Source of the DNA: Pterobdella sp. o SKG-2022
Lineage: Eukaryota; Annelida; Clitellata; Hirudinida; Piscicolidae
Length of the DNA: 64,000 nucleotides
Direction of reading: 5' to 3'
NCBI GenBank assembly: GCA_964035795.1
Contig: CAXIVU010000259.1
Location: 62,001-126,000 of the forward strand
Under the pieces are notes generated by a model that worked only from the letters and a program-made list of their open reading frames with translations, did no database searches and was not told the origin of the DNA. Below are positions 30,001 through 45,000 of this stretch, in pieces. Each line of letters begins with the position of its first letter. The stretch's first letter is position 1. Position numbers and translations under genes: made by a program.

Positions 30001-33000
30001 ACGATTGCAACATCAACGCAAACAACAACTGTTATTATGACAACAACGACAGAAATGTTGTCTAAATCTACGCCAACAGTTACTACTGTAGAAACAACAA
30101 CGCCAACTACAATTTCTGTAACAACAACTTCTTTGGCTACAGCTACAACAGTTTCGACAACGATTGCAACATCAACGCAAACAACAACTGTTATTATGAC
30201 AACAACGACAGAAATGTTGTCTAAATCTACGCCAACAGTTACTACTGTAGAAACAACAACGCCAACTACAATAACTGTAACAACAACTTCATTGGCTACA
30301 GCTACAACAGTTTCGACATCGATTGCAACATCAACGCAAACAACAACTCTTATTATGACAACAACGACAGAAATGTTGTCTAAATCTACGCCAACAGTTA
30401 CTACTGTAGAAACAACAACGCCAACTACAATAACTGTAACAACAACTTCATTGGCTATAGCTACAACAGTTTCGACAACGATTGCAACATCAACGCAAAC
30501 AACAACTGTTATTATGACAACAACGACAGAAATGTTGTCTAAATCTACGCCAACAGTTACTACTGTAGAAACAACAACGCCAACTACAATAACTGTAACA
30601 ACAACTTCATTGGCTACAGCTACAACAGTTTCGACAACGATTGCAACATCAACGCAAACAACAACTGTTATTATGACAACAACGACAGAAATGTTGTCTA
30701 AATCTACGCCAACAGTTACTACTGTAGAAACAACAACGCCAACTACAATAACTGTAACAACAACTTCATTGGCTACAGCTACAACAGTTTCGACATCGAT
30801 TGCAACATCAACGCAAACAACAACTGTTATTATGACAACAAAGACAGAAATGTTGTCTAAATCTACGCCAACAGTTACTACTGTAGAAACAACAACGCCA
30901 ACTACAATAACTGTAACAACAACTTCATTGGCTACAGCTACAACAGTTTCGACAACGATTGCAACATCAACGCAAACAACAAATGTTATTATGACAACAA
31001 CGACAGAAATGTTGTCTAAATCTACGCCAACAGTTACTACTGTAGAAACAACAACGCCAACTACAATAACTGTGACAACAACTTCATTGGCTACAGCTAC
31101 AACAGTTTCGACAACGATTGCAACATCAACGCAAACAACAACTGTTATTATGACAACAACGACAGAAATGTTGTCTAAATCTACGCCAACAGTTACTACT
31201 GTAGAAACAACAACGCCAACTACAATAACTGTAACAACAACTTCATTGGCTACAGCTACAACAGTTTCGACAACGATTGCAACATCAACGCAAACAACAA
31301 CTGTTATTATGACAACAACGACAGAAATGTTGTCTAAATCTACGCCAACAGTTACTACTGTAGAAACAACAACGCCAACTACAATAACTGTGACAACAAC
31401 TTCATTGGCTACAGCTACAACAGTTTCGACAACGATTGCAACATCAACGCAAACAACAACTGTTATTATGACAACAACGACAGAAATGTTGTCTAAATCT
31501 ACGCCAACAGTTACTACTGTAGAAACAACAACGCCAACTACAATTTCTGTAACAACAACTTCATTGGCTACAGCTACAACAGTTTCGACAACGATTGCAA
31601 CATTAACGCAAACAACAACTGTTATTATGACAACAACGACAGAAATGTTGTCTAAATCTACGCCAACAGTTACTACTGTAGAAACAACAACGCCAACTAC
31701 AATAACTGTAACAACAACTTCATTGGCTACAGCTACAACAGTTTCGACAACGATTGCAACATCAACGCAAACAACAACTGTTATTATGACAACAACGACA
31801 AAAATGTTGTCTAAATCTACGCCAACAGTTACTACTGTAGAAACAACAACGCCAACTACAATAACTGTAACAACAACTTCATTGGCTATAGCTACAACAG
31901 TTTCGACAACGATTGCAACATCAACGCAAACAACAACTGTTATTATGACAACAAAGACAGAAATGTTGTCTAAATCTACGCCAACAGTTACTACTGTAGA
32001 AACAACAACGCCAACTACAATTTCTGTAACAACAACTTCATTGGCTACAGCTACAACAGTTTCGACAACGATTGCAACATCAACGCAAACAACAACTGTT
32101 ATTATGACAACAAAGACAGAAATGTTGTCTAAATCTACGCCAACAGTTACTACTGTAGAAACAACAACGCCAACTACAATTTCTGTAACAACAACTTCAT
32201 TGGCTACAGCTACAACAGTTTCGAGAACGATTGCAACATCAACGCAAACAACAACTGTTATTATGACAACAACGACAGAAATGTTGTCTAAATCTACGCC
32301 AACAGTTACTACTGTAGAAACAACAACGCCAACTACAATAACTGTAACAACAACTTCATTGGCTACAGCTACAACAGTTTCGACAACGATTGCAACATCA
32401 ACGCAAACAACAACTGTTATTATGACAACAACGACAGAAATGTTGTCTAAATCTACGCCAACAGTTACTACTGTAGAAACAACAACGCCAACTACAATAA
32501 CTGTAACAACAACTTCATTGGCTACAGCTACAACAGTTTCGACAACGATTGCAACATCAACGCAAACAACAACTGTTATTATGACAACAACGACAGAAAT
32601 GTTGTCTAAATCTACGCCAACAGTTACTACTGTAGAAACAACAACGCCAACTACAATAACTGTAACAACAACTTCATTGGCTACAGCTACAACAGTTTCG
32701 ACAACGATTGCAACATCAACGCAAACAACAACTGTTATTATGACAACAACGACAGAAATGTTGTCTAAATCTACGCCAACAGTTACTACTGTAGAAACAA
32801 CAACGCCAACTACAATAACTGTAACAACAACTTCATTGGCTACAGCTACAACAGTTTCGACAACGATTGCAACATCAACGCAAACAACAACTGTTATTAT
32901 GACAACAACGACAGAAATGTTGTCTAAATCTACGCCAACAGTTACTACTGTAGAAACAACAACGCCAACTACAATAACTGTAACAACAACTTCATTGGCT

Positions 33001-36000
33001 ACAGCTACAACAGTTTCGACAACGATTGCAACATCAACGCAAACAACAACTGTTATTATGACAACAACGACAGAAATGTTGTCTAAATCTACGCCAACAG
33101 TTACTACTGTAGAAACAACAACGCCAACTACAATTTCTGTAACAACAACTTCATTGGCTACAGCTACAACAGTTTCGACAACGATTGCAACATCAACGCA
33201 AACAACAACTGTTATTATGAAAACAACGACAGAAATGTTGTCTAAATCTACGCCAACAGTTACTACTGTAGAAACAACAACGCCAACTACAATTTCTGTA
33301 ACAACAACTTCATTGGCTACAGCTACAACAGTTTCGACAACGATTGCAACATCAAAGCAAACAACAACTGTTATTATGACAACAACGACAGAAATGTTGT
33401 CTAAATCTACGCCAACAGTTACTACTGTAGAAACAACAACGCCAACTACAATAACTGTAACAACAACTTCATTGGCTACAGCTACAACAGTTTCGACAAC
33501 GATTGCAACATCAACGCAAACAACAACTGTTATTATGACAACAACGACAGAAATGTTGTCTAAATCTACGCCAACAGTTACTACTGTAGAAACAACAACG
33601 CCAACTACAATTTCTGTAACAACAATTTCATTGGCTACAGATACAACAGTTTCGACAACGATTGCAACATCAACGCAAACAACAACTGTTATTATGACAA
33701 CAACGACAGAAATGTTGTCTAAATCTACGCCAACAGTTACTACTGTAGAAACAACAACGCCAACTACAATAACTGTAACAACAACTTCATTGGCTACAGC
33801 TACAACAGTTTCGACAACGATTGCAACATCAACGCAAACAACAACTGTTATTATGAAAACAACGACAGAAATGTTGTCTAAATCTACGCCAACAGTTACT
33901 ACTGTAGAAACAACAACGCCAACTACAATTTCTGTAACAACAACTTCATTGGCTACAGCTACAACAGTTTCGACAACGATTGCAACATCAAAGCAAACAA
34001 CAACTGTTATTATGACAACAACGACAGAAATGTTGTCTAAATCTACGCCAACAGTTACTACTGTAGAAACAACAACGCCAACTACAATTTCTGTAACAAC
34101 AATTTCATTGGCTACAGATACAACAGTTTCGACAACGATTGCAACATCAACGCAAACAACAACTGTTATTATGACAACAACGACAGAAATGTTGTCTAAA
34201 TCTACGCCAACAGTTACTACTGTAGAAACAACAACGCCAACTACAATTTCTGTAACAACAACTTCATTGGCTACAGCTACAACAGTTTCGACAACGATTG
34301 CAACATCAACGCAAACAACAACTGTTATTATGACAACAACGACAGAAATGTTGTCTAAATCTACGCCAACAGTTACTACTGTAGAAACAACAACGCCAAC
34401 TACAATAACTGTAACAACAACTTCATTGGCTACAGCTACAACAATTTCGACAACGATTGCAACATCAACGCAAACAACAACTGTTATTATGACAACAAAG
34501 ACAGAAATGTTGTCTAAATCTACGCCAACAGTTACTACTGTAGAAACAACAACGCCAACTACAATTTCTGTAACAACAACTTCATTGGCTACAGCTACAA
34601 CAGTTTCGACAACGATTGCAACATCAACGCAAACAACAACTGTTATTATGACAACAACGACAGAAATGTTGTCTAAATCTACGCCAACAGTTACTACTGT
34701 AGAAACAACAACGCCAACTACAATAACTGTAACAACAACTTCATTGGCTACAGCTACAACAGTTTCGACAACGATTGCAACATCAACGCAAACAACAACT
34801 GTTATTATGACAACAACGACAGAAATGTTGTCTAAATCTACGCCAACAGTTACTACTGTAGAAACAACAACGCCAACTACAATTTCTGTAACAACAACTT
34901 CATTGGCTACAGCTACAACAGTTTCGACAACGATTGCAACATCAACGCAAACAACAACTGTTATTATGACAACAACGACAGAAATGTTGTCTAAATCTAC
35001 GCCAACAGTTACTACTGTAGAAACAACAACGCCAACTACAATTTCTGTAACAACAACTTCATTGGCTACAGCTACAACAGTTTCGACAACGATTGCAACA
35101 TCAAAGCAAACAACAACTGTTATTATGACAACAACGACAGAAATGTTGTCTAAATCTACGCCAACAGTTACTACTGTAGAAACAACAACGCCAACTACAA
35201 TAACTGTAACAACAACTTCATTGGCTACAGCTACAACAGTTTCGACAACGATTGCAACATCAACGCAAACAACAACTGTTATTATGACAACAACGACAGA
35301 AATGTTGTCTAAATCTACGCCAACAGTTACTACTGTAGAAACAACAACGCCAACTACAATTTCTGTAACAACAATTTCATTGGCTACAGATACAACAGTT
35401 TCGACAACGATTGCAACATCAACGCAAACAACAACTGTTATTATGACAACAACGACAGAAATGTTGTCTAAATCTACGCCAACAGTTACTACTGTAGAAA
35501 CAACAACGCCAACTACAATTTCTGTAACAACAACTTCATTGGCTACAGCTACAACAGTTTCGACAACGATTGCAACATCAACGCAAACAACAACTGTTAT
35601 TATGACAACAACGACAGAAATGTTGTCTAAATCTACGCCAACAGTTACTACTGTAGAAACAACAACGCCAACTACAATAACTGTAACAACAACTTCATTG
35701 GCTACAGCTACAACAATTTCGACAACGATTGCAACATCAACGCAAACAACAACTGTTATTATGACAACAAAGACAGAAATGTTGTCTAAATCTACGCCAA
35801 CAGTTACTACTGTAGAAACAACAACGCCAACTACAATTTCTGTAACAACAACTTCATTGGCTACAGCTACAACAGTTTCGACAACGATTGCAACATCAAC
35901 GCAAACAACAACTGTTATTATGACAACAACGACAGAAATGTTGTCTAAATCTACGCCAACAGTTACTACTGTAGAAACAACAACGCCAACTACAATAACT

Positions 36001-39000
36001 GTAACAACAACTTCATTGGCTACAGCTACAACAGTTTCGACAACGATTGCAACATCAACGCAAACAACAACTGTTATTATGACAACAACGACAGAAATGT
36101 TGTCTAAATCTACGCCAACAGTTACTACTGTAGAAACAACAACGCCAACTACAATTTCTGTAACAACAACTTCATTGGCTACAGCTACAACAGTTTCGAC
36201 AACGATTGCAACATCAACGCAAACAACAACTGTTATTATGACAACAACGACAGAAATGTTGTCTAAATCTACGCCAACAGTTACTACTGTAGAAACAACA
36301 ACGCCAACTACAATTTCTGTAACAACAACTTCATTGGCTACAGCTACAACAGTTTCGACAACGATTGCAACATCAAAGCAAACAACAACTGTTATTATGA
36401 CAACAACGACAGAAATGTTGTCTAAATCTACGCCAACAGTTACTACTGTAGAAACAACAACGCCAACTACAATAACTGTAACAACAACTTCATTGGCTAC
36501 AGCTACAACAGTTTCGACAACGATTGCAACATCAACGCAAACAACAACTGTTATTATGACAACAACGACAGAAATGTTGTCTAAATCTACGCCAACAGTT
36601 ACTACTGTAGAAACAACAACGCCAACTACAATAACTGTAACAACAACTTCATTGGCTACAGCTACAACAGTTTCGACAACGATTGCAACATCAACGCAAA
36701 CAACAACTGTTATTATGACAACAACGACAGAAATGTTGTCTAAATCTACGCCAACAGTTACTACTGTAGAAACAACAACGCCAACTACAATAACTGTAAC
36801 AACAACTTCATTGGCTACAGCTACAACAGTTTCGACAACGATTGCAACATCAACGCAAACAACAACTGTTATTATGACAAAAACGACAGAAATGTTGTCT
36901 AAATCTACGCCAACAGTTACTACTGTAGAAACAACAACGCCAACTACAATAACTGTAACAACAACTTCATTGGCTACAGCTACAACAGTTTCGACAACGA
37001 TTGCAACATCAACGCAAACAACAACTGTTATTATGACAACAACGACAGAAATGTTGTCTAAATCTACGCCAACAGTTACTACTGTAGAAACAACAACGCC
37101 AACTACAATAACTGTAACAACAACTTCATTGGCTACAGCTACAACAGTTTCGACAACGATTGCAACATCAACGCAAACAACAACTGTTATTATGACAACA
37201 ACGACAGAAATGTTGTCTAAATCTACGCCAACAGTTACTACTGTAGAAACAACAACGCCAACTACAATAACTGTAACAACAACTTCATTGGCTACAGCTA
37301 CAACAGTTTCGACAACGATTGCAACATCAACGCAAACAACAACTGTTATTATGACAACAACGACAGAAATGTTGTCTAAATCTACGCCAACAGTTACTAC
37401 TGTAGAAACAACAACGCCAACTACAATTTCTGTAACAACAACTTCATTGGCTACAGCTACAACAGTTTCGACAACGATTGCAACATCAAAGCAAACAACA
37501 ACTGTTATTATGACAACAACGACAGAAATGTTGTCTAAATCTACGCCAACAGTTACTACTGTAGAAACAACAACGCCAACTACAATAACTGTAACAACAA
37601 CTTCATTGGCTACAGCTACAACAGTTTCGACAACGATTGCAACATCAACGCAAACAACAACTGTTATTATGACAACAACGACAGAAATGTTGTCTAAATC
37701 TACGCCAACAGTTACTACTGTAGAAACAACAACGCCAACTACAATTTCTGTAACAACAATTTCATTGGCTACAGATACAACAGTTTCGACAACGATTGCA
37801 ACATCAACGCAAACAACAACTGTTATTATGACAACAACGACAGAAATGTTGTCTAAATCTACGCCAACAGTTACTACTGTAGAAACAACAACGCCAACTA
37901 CAATAACTGTAACAACAACTTCATTGGCTACAGCTACAACAGTTTCGACAACGATTGCAACATCAACGCAAACAACAACTGTTATTATGAAAACAACGAC
38001 AGAAATGTTGTCTAAATCTACGCCAACAGTTACTACTGTAGAAACAACAACGCCAACTACAATTTCTGTAACAACAACTTCATTGGCTACAGCTACAACA
38101 GTTTCGACAACGATTGCAACATCAAAGCAAACAACAACTGTTATTATGACAACAACGACAGAAATGTTGTCTAAATCTACGCCAACAGTTACTACTGTAG
38201 AAACAACAACGCCAACTACAATTTCTGTAACAACAATTTCATTGGCTACAGATACAACAGTTTCGACAACGATTGCAACATCAACGCAAACAACAACTGT
38301 TATTATGACAACAACGACAGAAATGTTGTCTAAATCTACGCCAACAGTTACTACTGTAGAAACAACAACGCCAACTACAATTTCTGTAACAACAACTTCA
38401 TTGGCTACAGCTACAACAGTTTCGACAACGATTGCAACATCAACGCAAACAACAACTGTTATTATGACAACAACGACAGAAATGTTGTCTAAATCTACGC
38501 CAACAGTTACTACTGTAGAAACAACAACGCCAACTACAATAACTGTAACAACAACTTCATTGGCTACAGCTACAACAATTTCGACAACGATTGCAACATC
38601 AACGCAAACAACAACTGTTATTATGACAACAAAGACAGAAATGTTGTCTAAATCTACGCCAACAGTTACTACTGTAGAAACAACAACGCCAACTACAATT
38701 TCTGTAACAACAACTTCATTGGCTACAGCTACAACAGTTTCGACAACGATTGCAACATCAACGCAAACAACAACTGTTATTATGACAACAACGACAGAAA
38801 TGTTGTCTAAATCTACGCCAACAGTTACTACTGTAGAAACAACAACGCCAACTACAATAACTGTAACAACAACTTCATTGGCTACAGCTACAACAGTTTC
38901 GACAACGATTGCAACATCAACGCAAACAACAACTGTTATTATGACAACAACGACAGAAATGTTGTCTAAATCTACGCCAACAGTTACTACTGTAGAAACA

Positions 39001-42000
39001 ACAACGCCAACTACAATAACTGTAACAACAACTTCATTGGCTACAGCTACAACAGTTTCGACAACGATTGCAACATCAACGCAAACAACAACTGTTATTA
39101 TGACAACAACGACAGAAATGTTGTCTAAATCTACGCCAACAGTTACTACTGTAGAAACAACAACGCCAACTACAATAACTGTAACAACAACTTCATTGGC
39201 TACAGCTACAACAGTTTCGACAACGATTGCAACATCAACGCAAACAACAACTGTTATTATGACAAAAACGACAGAAATGTTGTCTAAATCTACGCCAACA
39301 GTTACTACTGTAGAAACAACAACGCCAACTACAATAACTGTAACAACAACTTCATTGGCTACAGCTACAACAGTTTCGACAACGATTGCAACATCAACGC
39401 AAACAACAACTGTTATTATGACAACAACGACAGAAATGTTGTCTAAATCTACGCCAACAGTTACTACTGTAGAAACAACAACGCCAACTACAATTTCTGT
39501 AACAACAATTTCATTGGCTACAGATACAACAGTTTCGACAACGATTGCAACATCAACGCAAACAACAACTGTTATTATGACAACAACGACAGAAATGTTG
39601 TCTAAATCTACGCCAACAGTTACTACTGTAGAAACAACAACGCCAACTACAATAACTGTAACAACAACTTCATTGGCTACAGCTACAACAGTTTCGACAA
39701 CGATTGCAACATCAACGCAAACAACAACTGTTATTATGAAAACAACGACAGAAATGTTGTCTAAATCTACGCCAACAGTTACTACTGTAGAAACAACAAC
39801 GCCAACTACAATTTCTGTAACAACAACTTCATTGGCTACAGCTACAACAGTTTCGACAACGATTGCAACATCAAAGCAAACAACAACTGTTATTATGACA
39901 ACAACGACAGAAATGTTGTCTAAATCTACGCCAACAGTTACTACTGTAGAAACAACAACGCCAACTACAATAACTGTAACAACAACTTCATTGGCTACAG
40001 CTACAACAGTTTCGACAACGATTGCAACATCAACGCAAACAACAACTGTTATTATGACAACAACGACAGAAATGTTGTCTAAATCTACGCCAACAGTTAC
40101 TACTGTAGAAACAACAACGCCAACTACAATTTCTGTAACAACAATTTCATTGGCTACAGATACAACAGTTTCGACAACGATTGCAACATCAACGCAAACA
40201 ACAACTGTTATTATGACAACAACGACAGAAATGTTGTCTAAATCTACGCCAACAGTTACTACTGTAGAAACAACAACGCCAACTACAATAACTGTAACAA
40301 CAACTTCATTGGCTACAGCTACAACAGTTTCGACAACGATTGCAACATCAACGCAAACAACAACTGTTATTATGAAAACAACGACAGAAATGTTGTCTAA
40401 ATCTACGCCAACAGTTACTACTGTAGAAACAACAACGCCAACTACAATTTCTGTAACAACAACTTCATTGGCTACAGCTACAACAGTTTCGACAACGATT
40501 GCAACATCAAAGCAAACAACAACTGTTATTATGACAACAACGACAGAAATGTTGTCTAAATCTACGCCAACAGTTACTACTGTAGAAACAACAACGCCAA
40601 CTACAATAACTGTAAGAACAACTTCATTGGCTACAGCTACAACAGTTTCGACAACGATTGCAACATCAACGCAAACAACAACTGTTATTATGACAACAAC
40701 GACAGAAATGTTGTCTAAATCTACGCCAACAGTTACTACTGTAGAAACAACAACGCCAACTACAATTTCTGTAACAACAATTTCATTGGCTACAGATACA
40801 ACAGTTTCGACAACGATTGCAACATCAACGCAAACAACAACTGTTATTATGACAACAACGACAGAAATGTTGTCTAAATCTACGCCAACAGTTACTACTG
40901 TAGAAACAACAACGCCAACTACAATAACTGTAACAACAACTTCATTGGCTACAGCTACAACAGTTTCGACAACGATTGCAACATCAACGCAAACAACAAC
41001 TGTTATTATGAAAACAACGACAGAAATGTTGTCTAAATCTACGCCAACAGTTACTACTGTAGAAACAACAACGCCAACTACAATTTCTGTAACAACAACT
41101 TCATTGGCTACAGCTACAACAGTTTCGACAACGATTGCAACATCAAAGCAAACAACAACTGTTATTATGACAACAACGACAGAAATGTTGTCTAAATCTA
41201 CGCCAACAGTTACTACTGTAGAAACAACAACGCCAACTACAATTTCTGTAACAACAATTTCATTGGCTACAGATACAACAGTTTCGACAACGATTGCAAC
41301 ATCAACGCAAACAACAACTGTTATTATGACAACAACGACAGAAATGTTGTCTAAATCTACGCCAACAGTTACTACTGTAGAAACAACAACGCCAACTACA
41401 ATTTCTGTAACAACAACTTCATTGGCTACAGCTACAACAGTTTCGACAACGATTGCAACATCAACGCAAACAACAACTGTTATTATGACAACAACGACAG
41501 AAATGTTGTCTAAATCTACGCCAACAGTTACTACTGTAGAAACAACAACGCCAACTACAATAACTGTAACAACAACTTCATTGGCTACAGCTACAACAAT
41601 TTCGACAACGATTGCAACATCAACGCAAACAACAACTGTTATTATGACAACAAAGACAGAAATGTTGTCTAAATCTACGCCAACAGTTACTACTGTAGAA
41701 ACAACAACGCCAACTACAATTTCTGTAACAACAACTTCATTGGCTACAGCTACAACAGTTTCGACAACGATTGCAACATCAACGCAAACAACAACTGTTA
41801 TTATGACAACAACGACAGAAATGTTGTCTAAATCTACGCCAACAGTTACTACTGTAGAAACAACAACGCCAACTACAATAACTGTAACAACAACTTCATT
41901 GGCTACAGCTACAACAGTTTCGACAACGATTGCAACATCAACGCAAACAACAACTGTTATTATGACAACAACGACAGAAATGTTGTCTAAATCTACGCCA

Positions 42001-45000
42001 ACAGTTACTACTGTAGAAACAACAACGCCAACTACAATAACTGTAACAACAACTTCATTGGCTACAGCTACAACAGTTTCGACAACGATTGCAACATCAA
42101 CGCAAACAACAACTGTTATTATGACAACAACGACAGAAATGTTGTCTAAATCTACGCCAACAGTTACTACTGTAGAAACAACAACGCCAACTACAATAAC
42201 TGTAACAACAACTTCATTGGCTACAGCTACAACAGTTTCGACAACGATTGCAACATCAACGCAAACAACAACTGTTATTATGACAACAACGACAGAAATG
42301 TTGTCTAAATCTACGCCAACAGTTACTACTGTAGAAACAACAACGCCAACTACAATAACTGTAACAACAACTTCATTGGCTACAGCTACAACAGTTTCGA
42401 CAACGATTGCAACATCAACGCAAACAACAACTGTTATTATGACAACAACGACAGAAATGTTGTCTAAATCTACGCCAACAGTTACTACTGTAGAAACAAC
42501 AACGCCAACTACAATAACTGTAACAACAACTTCATTGGCTACAGCTACAACAGTTTCGACAACGATTGCAACATCAACGCAAACAACAACTGTTATTATG
42601 ACAACAACGACAGAAATGTTGTCTAAATCTACGCCAACAGTTACTACTGTACAAACAACAACGCCAACTACAATTTCTGTAACAACAATTTCATTGGCTA
42701 CAGATACAACAGTTTCGACAACGATTGCAACATCAACGCAAACAACAACTGTTATTATGACAACAACGACAGAAATGTTGTCTAAATCTACGCCAACAGT
42801 TACTACTGTAGAAACAACAACGCCAACTACAATAACTGTAACAACAACTTCATTGGCTACAGCTACAACAGTTTCGACAACGATTGCAACATCAACGCAA
42901 ACAACAACTGTTATTATGAAAACAACGACAGAAATGTTGTCTAAATCTACGCCAACAGTTACTACTGTAGAAACAACAACGCCAACTACAATTTCTGTAA
43001 CAACAACTTCATTGGCTACAGCTACAACAGTTTCGACAACGATTGCAACATCAAAGCAAACAACAACTGTTATTATGACAACAACGACAGAAATGTTGTC
43101 TAAATCTACGCCAACAGTTACTACTGTAGAAACAACAACGCCAACTACAATAACTGTAACAACAACTTCATTGGCTACAGCTACAACAGTTTCGACAACG
43201 ATTGCAACATCAACGCAAACAACAACTGTTATTATGACAACAACGACAGAAATGTTGTCTAAATCTACGCCAACAGTTACTACTGTAGAAACAACAACGC
43301 CAACTACAATTTCTGTAACAACAATTTCATTGGCTACAGATACAACAGTTTCGACAACGATTGCAACATCAACGCAAACAACAACTGTTATTATGACAAC
43401 AACGACAGAAATGTTGTCTAAATCTACGCCAACAGTTACTACTGTAGAAACAACAACGCCAACTACAATTTCTGTAACAACAATTTCATTGGCTACAGAT
43501 ACAACAGTTTCGACAACGATTGCAACATCAACGCAAACAACAACTGTTATTATGACAACAACGACAGAAATGTTGTCTAAATCTACGCCAACAGTTACTA
43601 CTGTAGAAACAACAACGCCAACTACAATAACTGTAACAACAACTTCATTGGCTACAGCTACAACAGTTTCGACAACGATTGCAACATCAACGCAAACAAC
43701 AACTGTTATTATGAAAACAACGACAGAAATGTTGTCTAAATCTACGCCAACAGTTACTACTGTAGAAACAACAACGCCAACTACAATTTCTGTAACAACA
43801 ACTTCATTGGCTACAGCTACAACAGTTTCGACAACGATTGCAACATCAAAGCAAACAACAACTGTTATTATGACAACAACGACAGAAATGTTGTCTAAAT
43901 CTACGCCAACAGTTACTACTGTAGAAACAACAACGCCAACTACAATAACTGTAACAACAACTTCATTGGCTACAGCTACAACAGTTTCGACAACGATTGC
44001 AACATCAACGCAAACAACAACTGTTATTATGACAACAACGACAGAAATGTTGTCTAAATCTACGCCAACAGTTACTACTGTAGAAACAACAACGCCAACT
44101 ACAATAACTGTAACAACAACTTCATTGGCTACAGCTACAACAGTTTCGACAACGATTGCAACATCAACGCAAACAACAACTGTTATTATGACAAAAACGA
44201 CAGAAATGTTGTCTAAATCTACGCCAACAGTTACTACTGTAGAAACAACAACGCCAACTACAATAACTTTAACAACAACTTCATTGGCTACAGCTACAAC
44301 AGTTTCGACAACGATTGCAACATCAACGCAAACAACAACTGTTATTATGACAACAACGACAGAAATGTTGTCTAAATCTACGCCAACAGTTACTACTGTA
44401 GAAACAACAACGCCAACTACAATAACTGTAAGAACAAGTTCATTGGCTACAGCTACAACAGTTTCGACAACGATTGCAACATCAACGCAAACAACAACTG
44501 TTATTATGACAACAACGACAGAAATGTTGTTTAAATCTACGCCAACAGTTACTACTGTAGAAACAACAACGCCAACTACAATAACTGTAACAACAACTTC
44601 ATTGGCTACAGCTACAACAGTTTCGACAACGATTGCAACATCAACGCAAACAACAACTGTTATTATGACAACAACGACAGAAATGTTGTCTAAATCTACG
44701 CCAACAGTTACTACTGTAGAAACAACAACGCCAACTACAATAACTGTAACAACAACTTCATTGGCTACAGCTACAACAGTTTCGACAACGATTGCAACAT
44801 CAACGCAAACAACAACTGTTATTATGACAACAACGACAGAAATGTTGTCTAAATCTACGCCAACAGTTACTACTGTAGAAACAACAACGCCAACTACAAT
44901 TTCTGTAACAACAACTTCATTGGCTACAGCTACAACAGTTTCGACAACGATTGCAACATCAACGCAAACAACAACTGTTATTATGACAACAACGACAGAA

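Noticed and set aside
44521..44679. Possible stop or frameshift at the TTTAAA in copy 281 (also at copy 361, 57241)
   Set aside because: In frame this reads TTG TTT AAA TCT, a Ser4 to Phe change; the TAA lies out of frame and the register continues unchanged.
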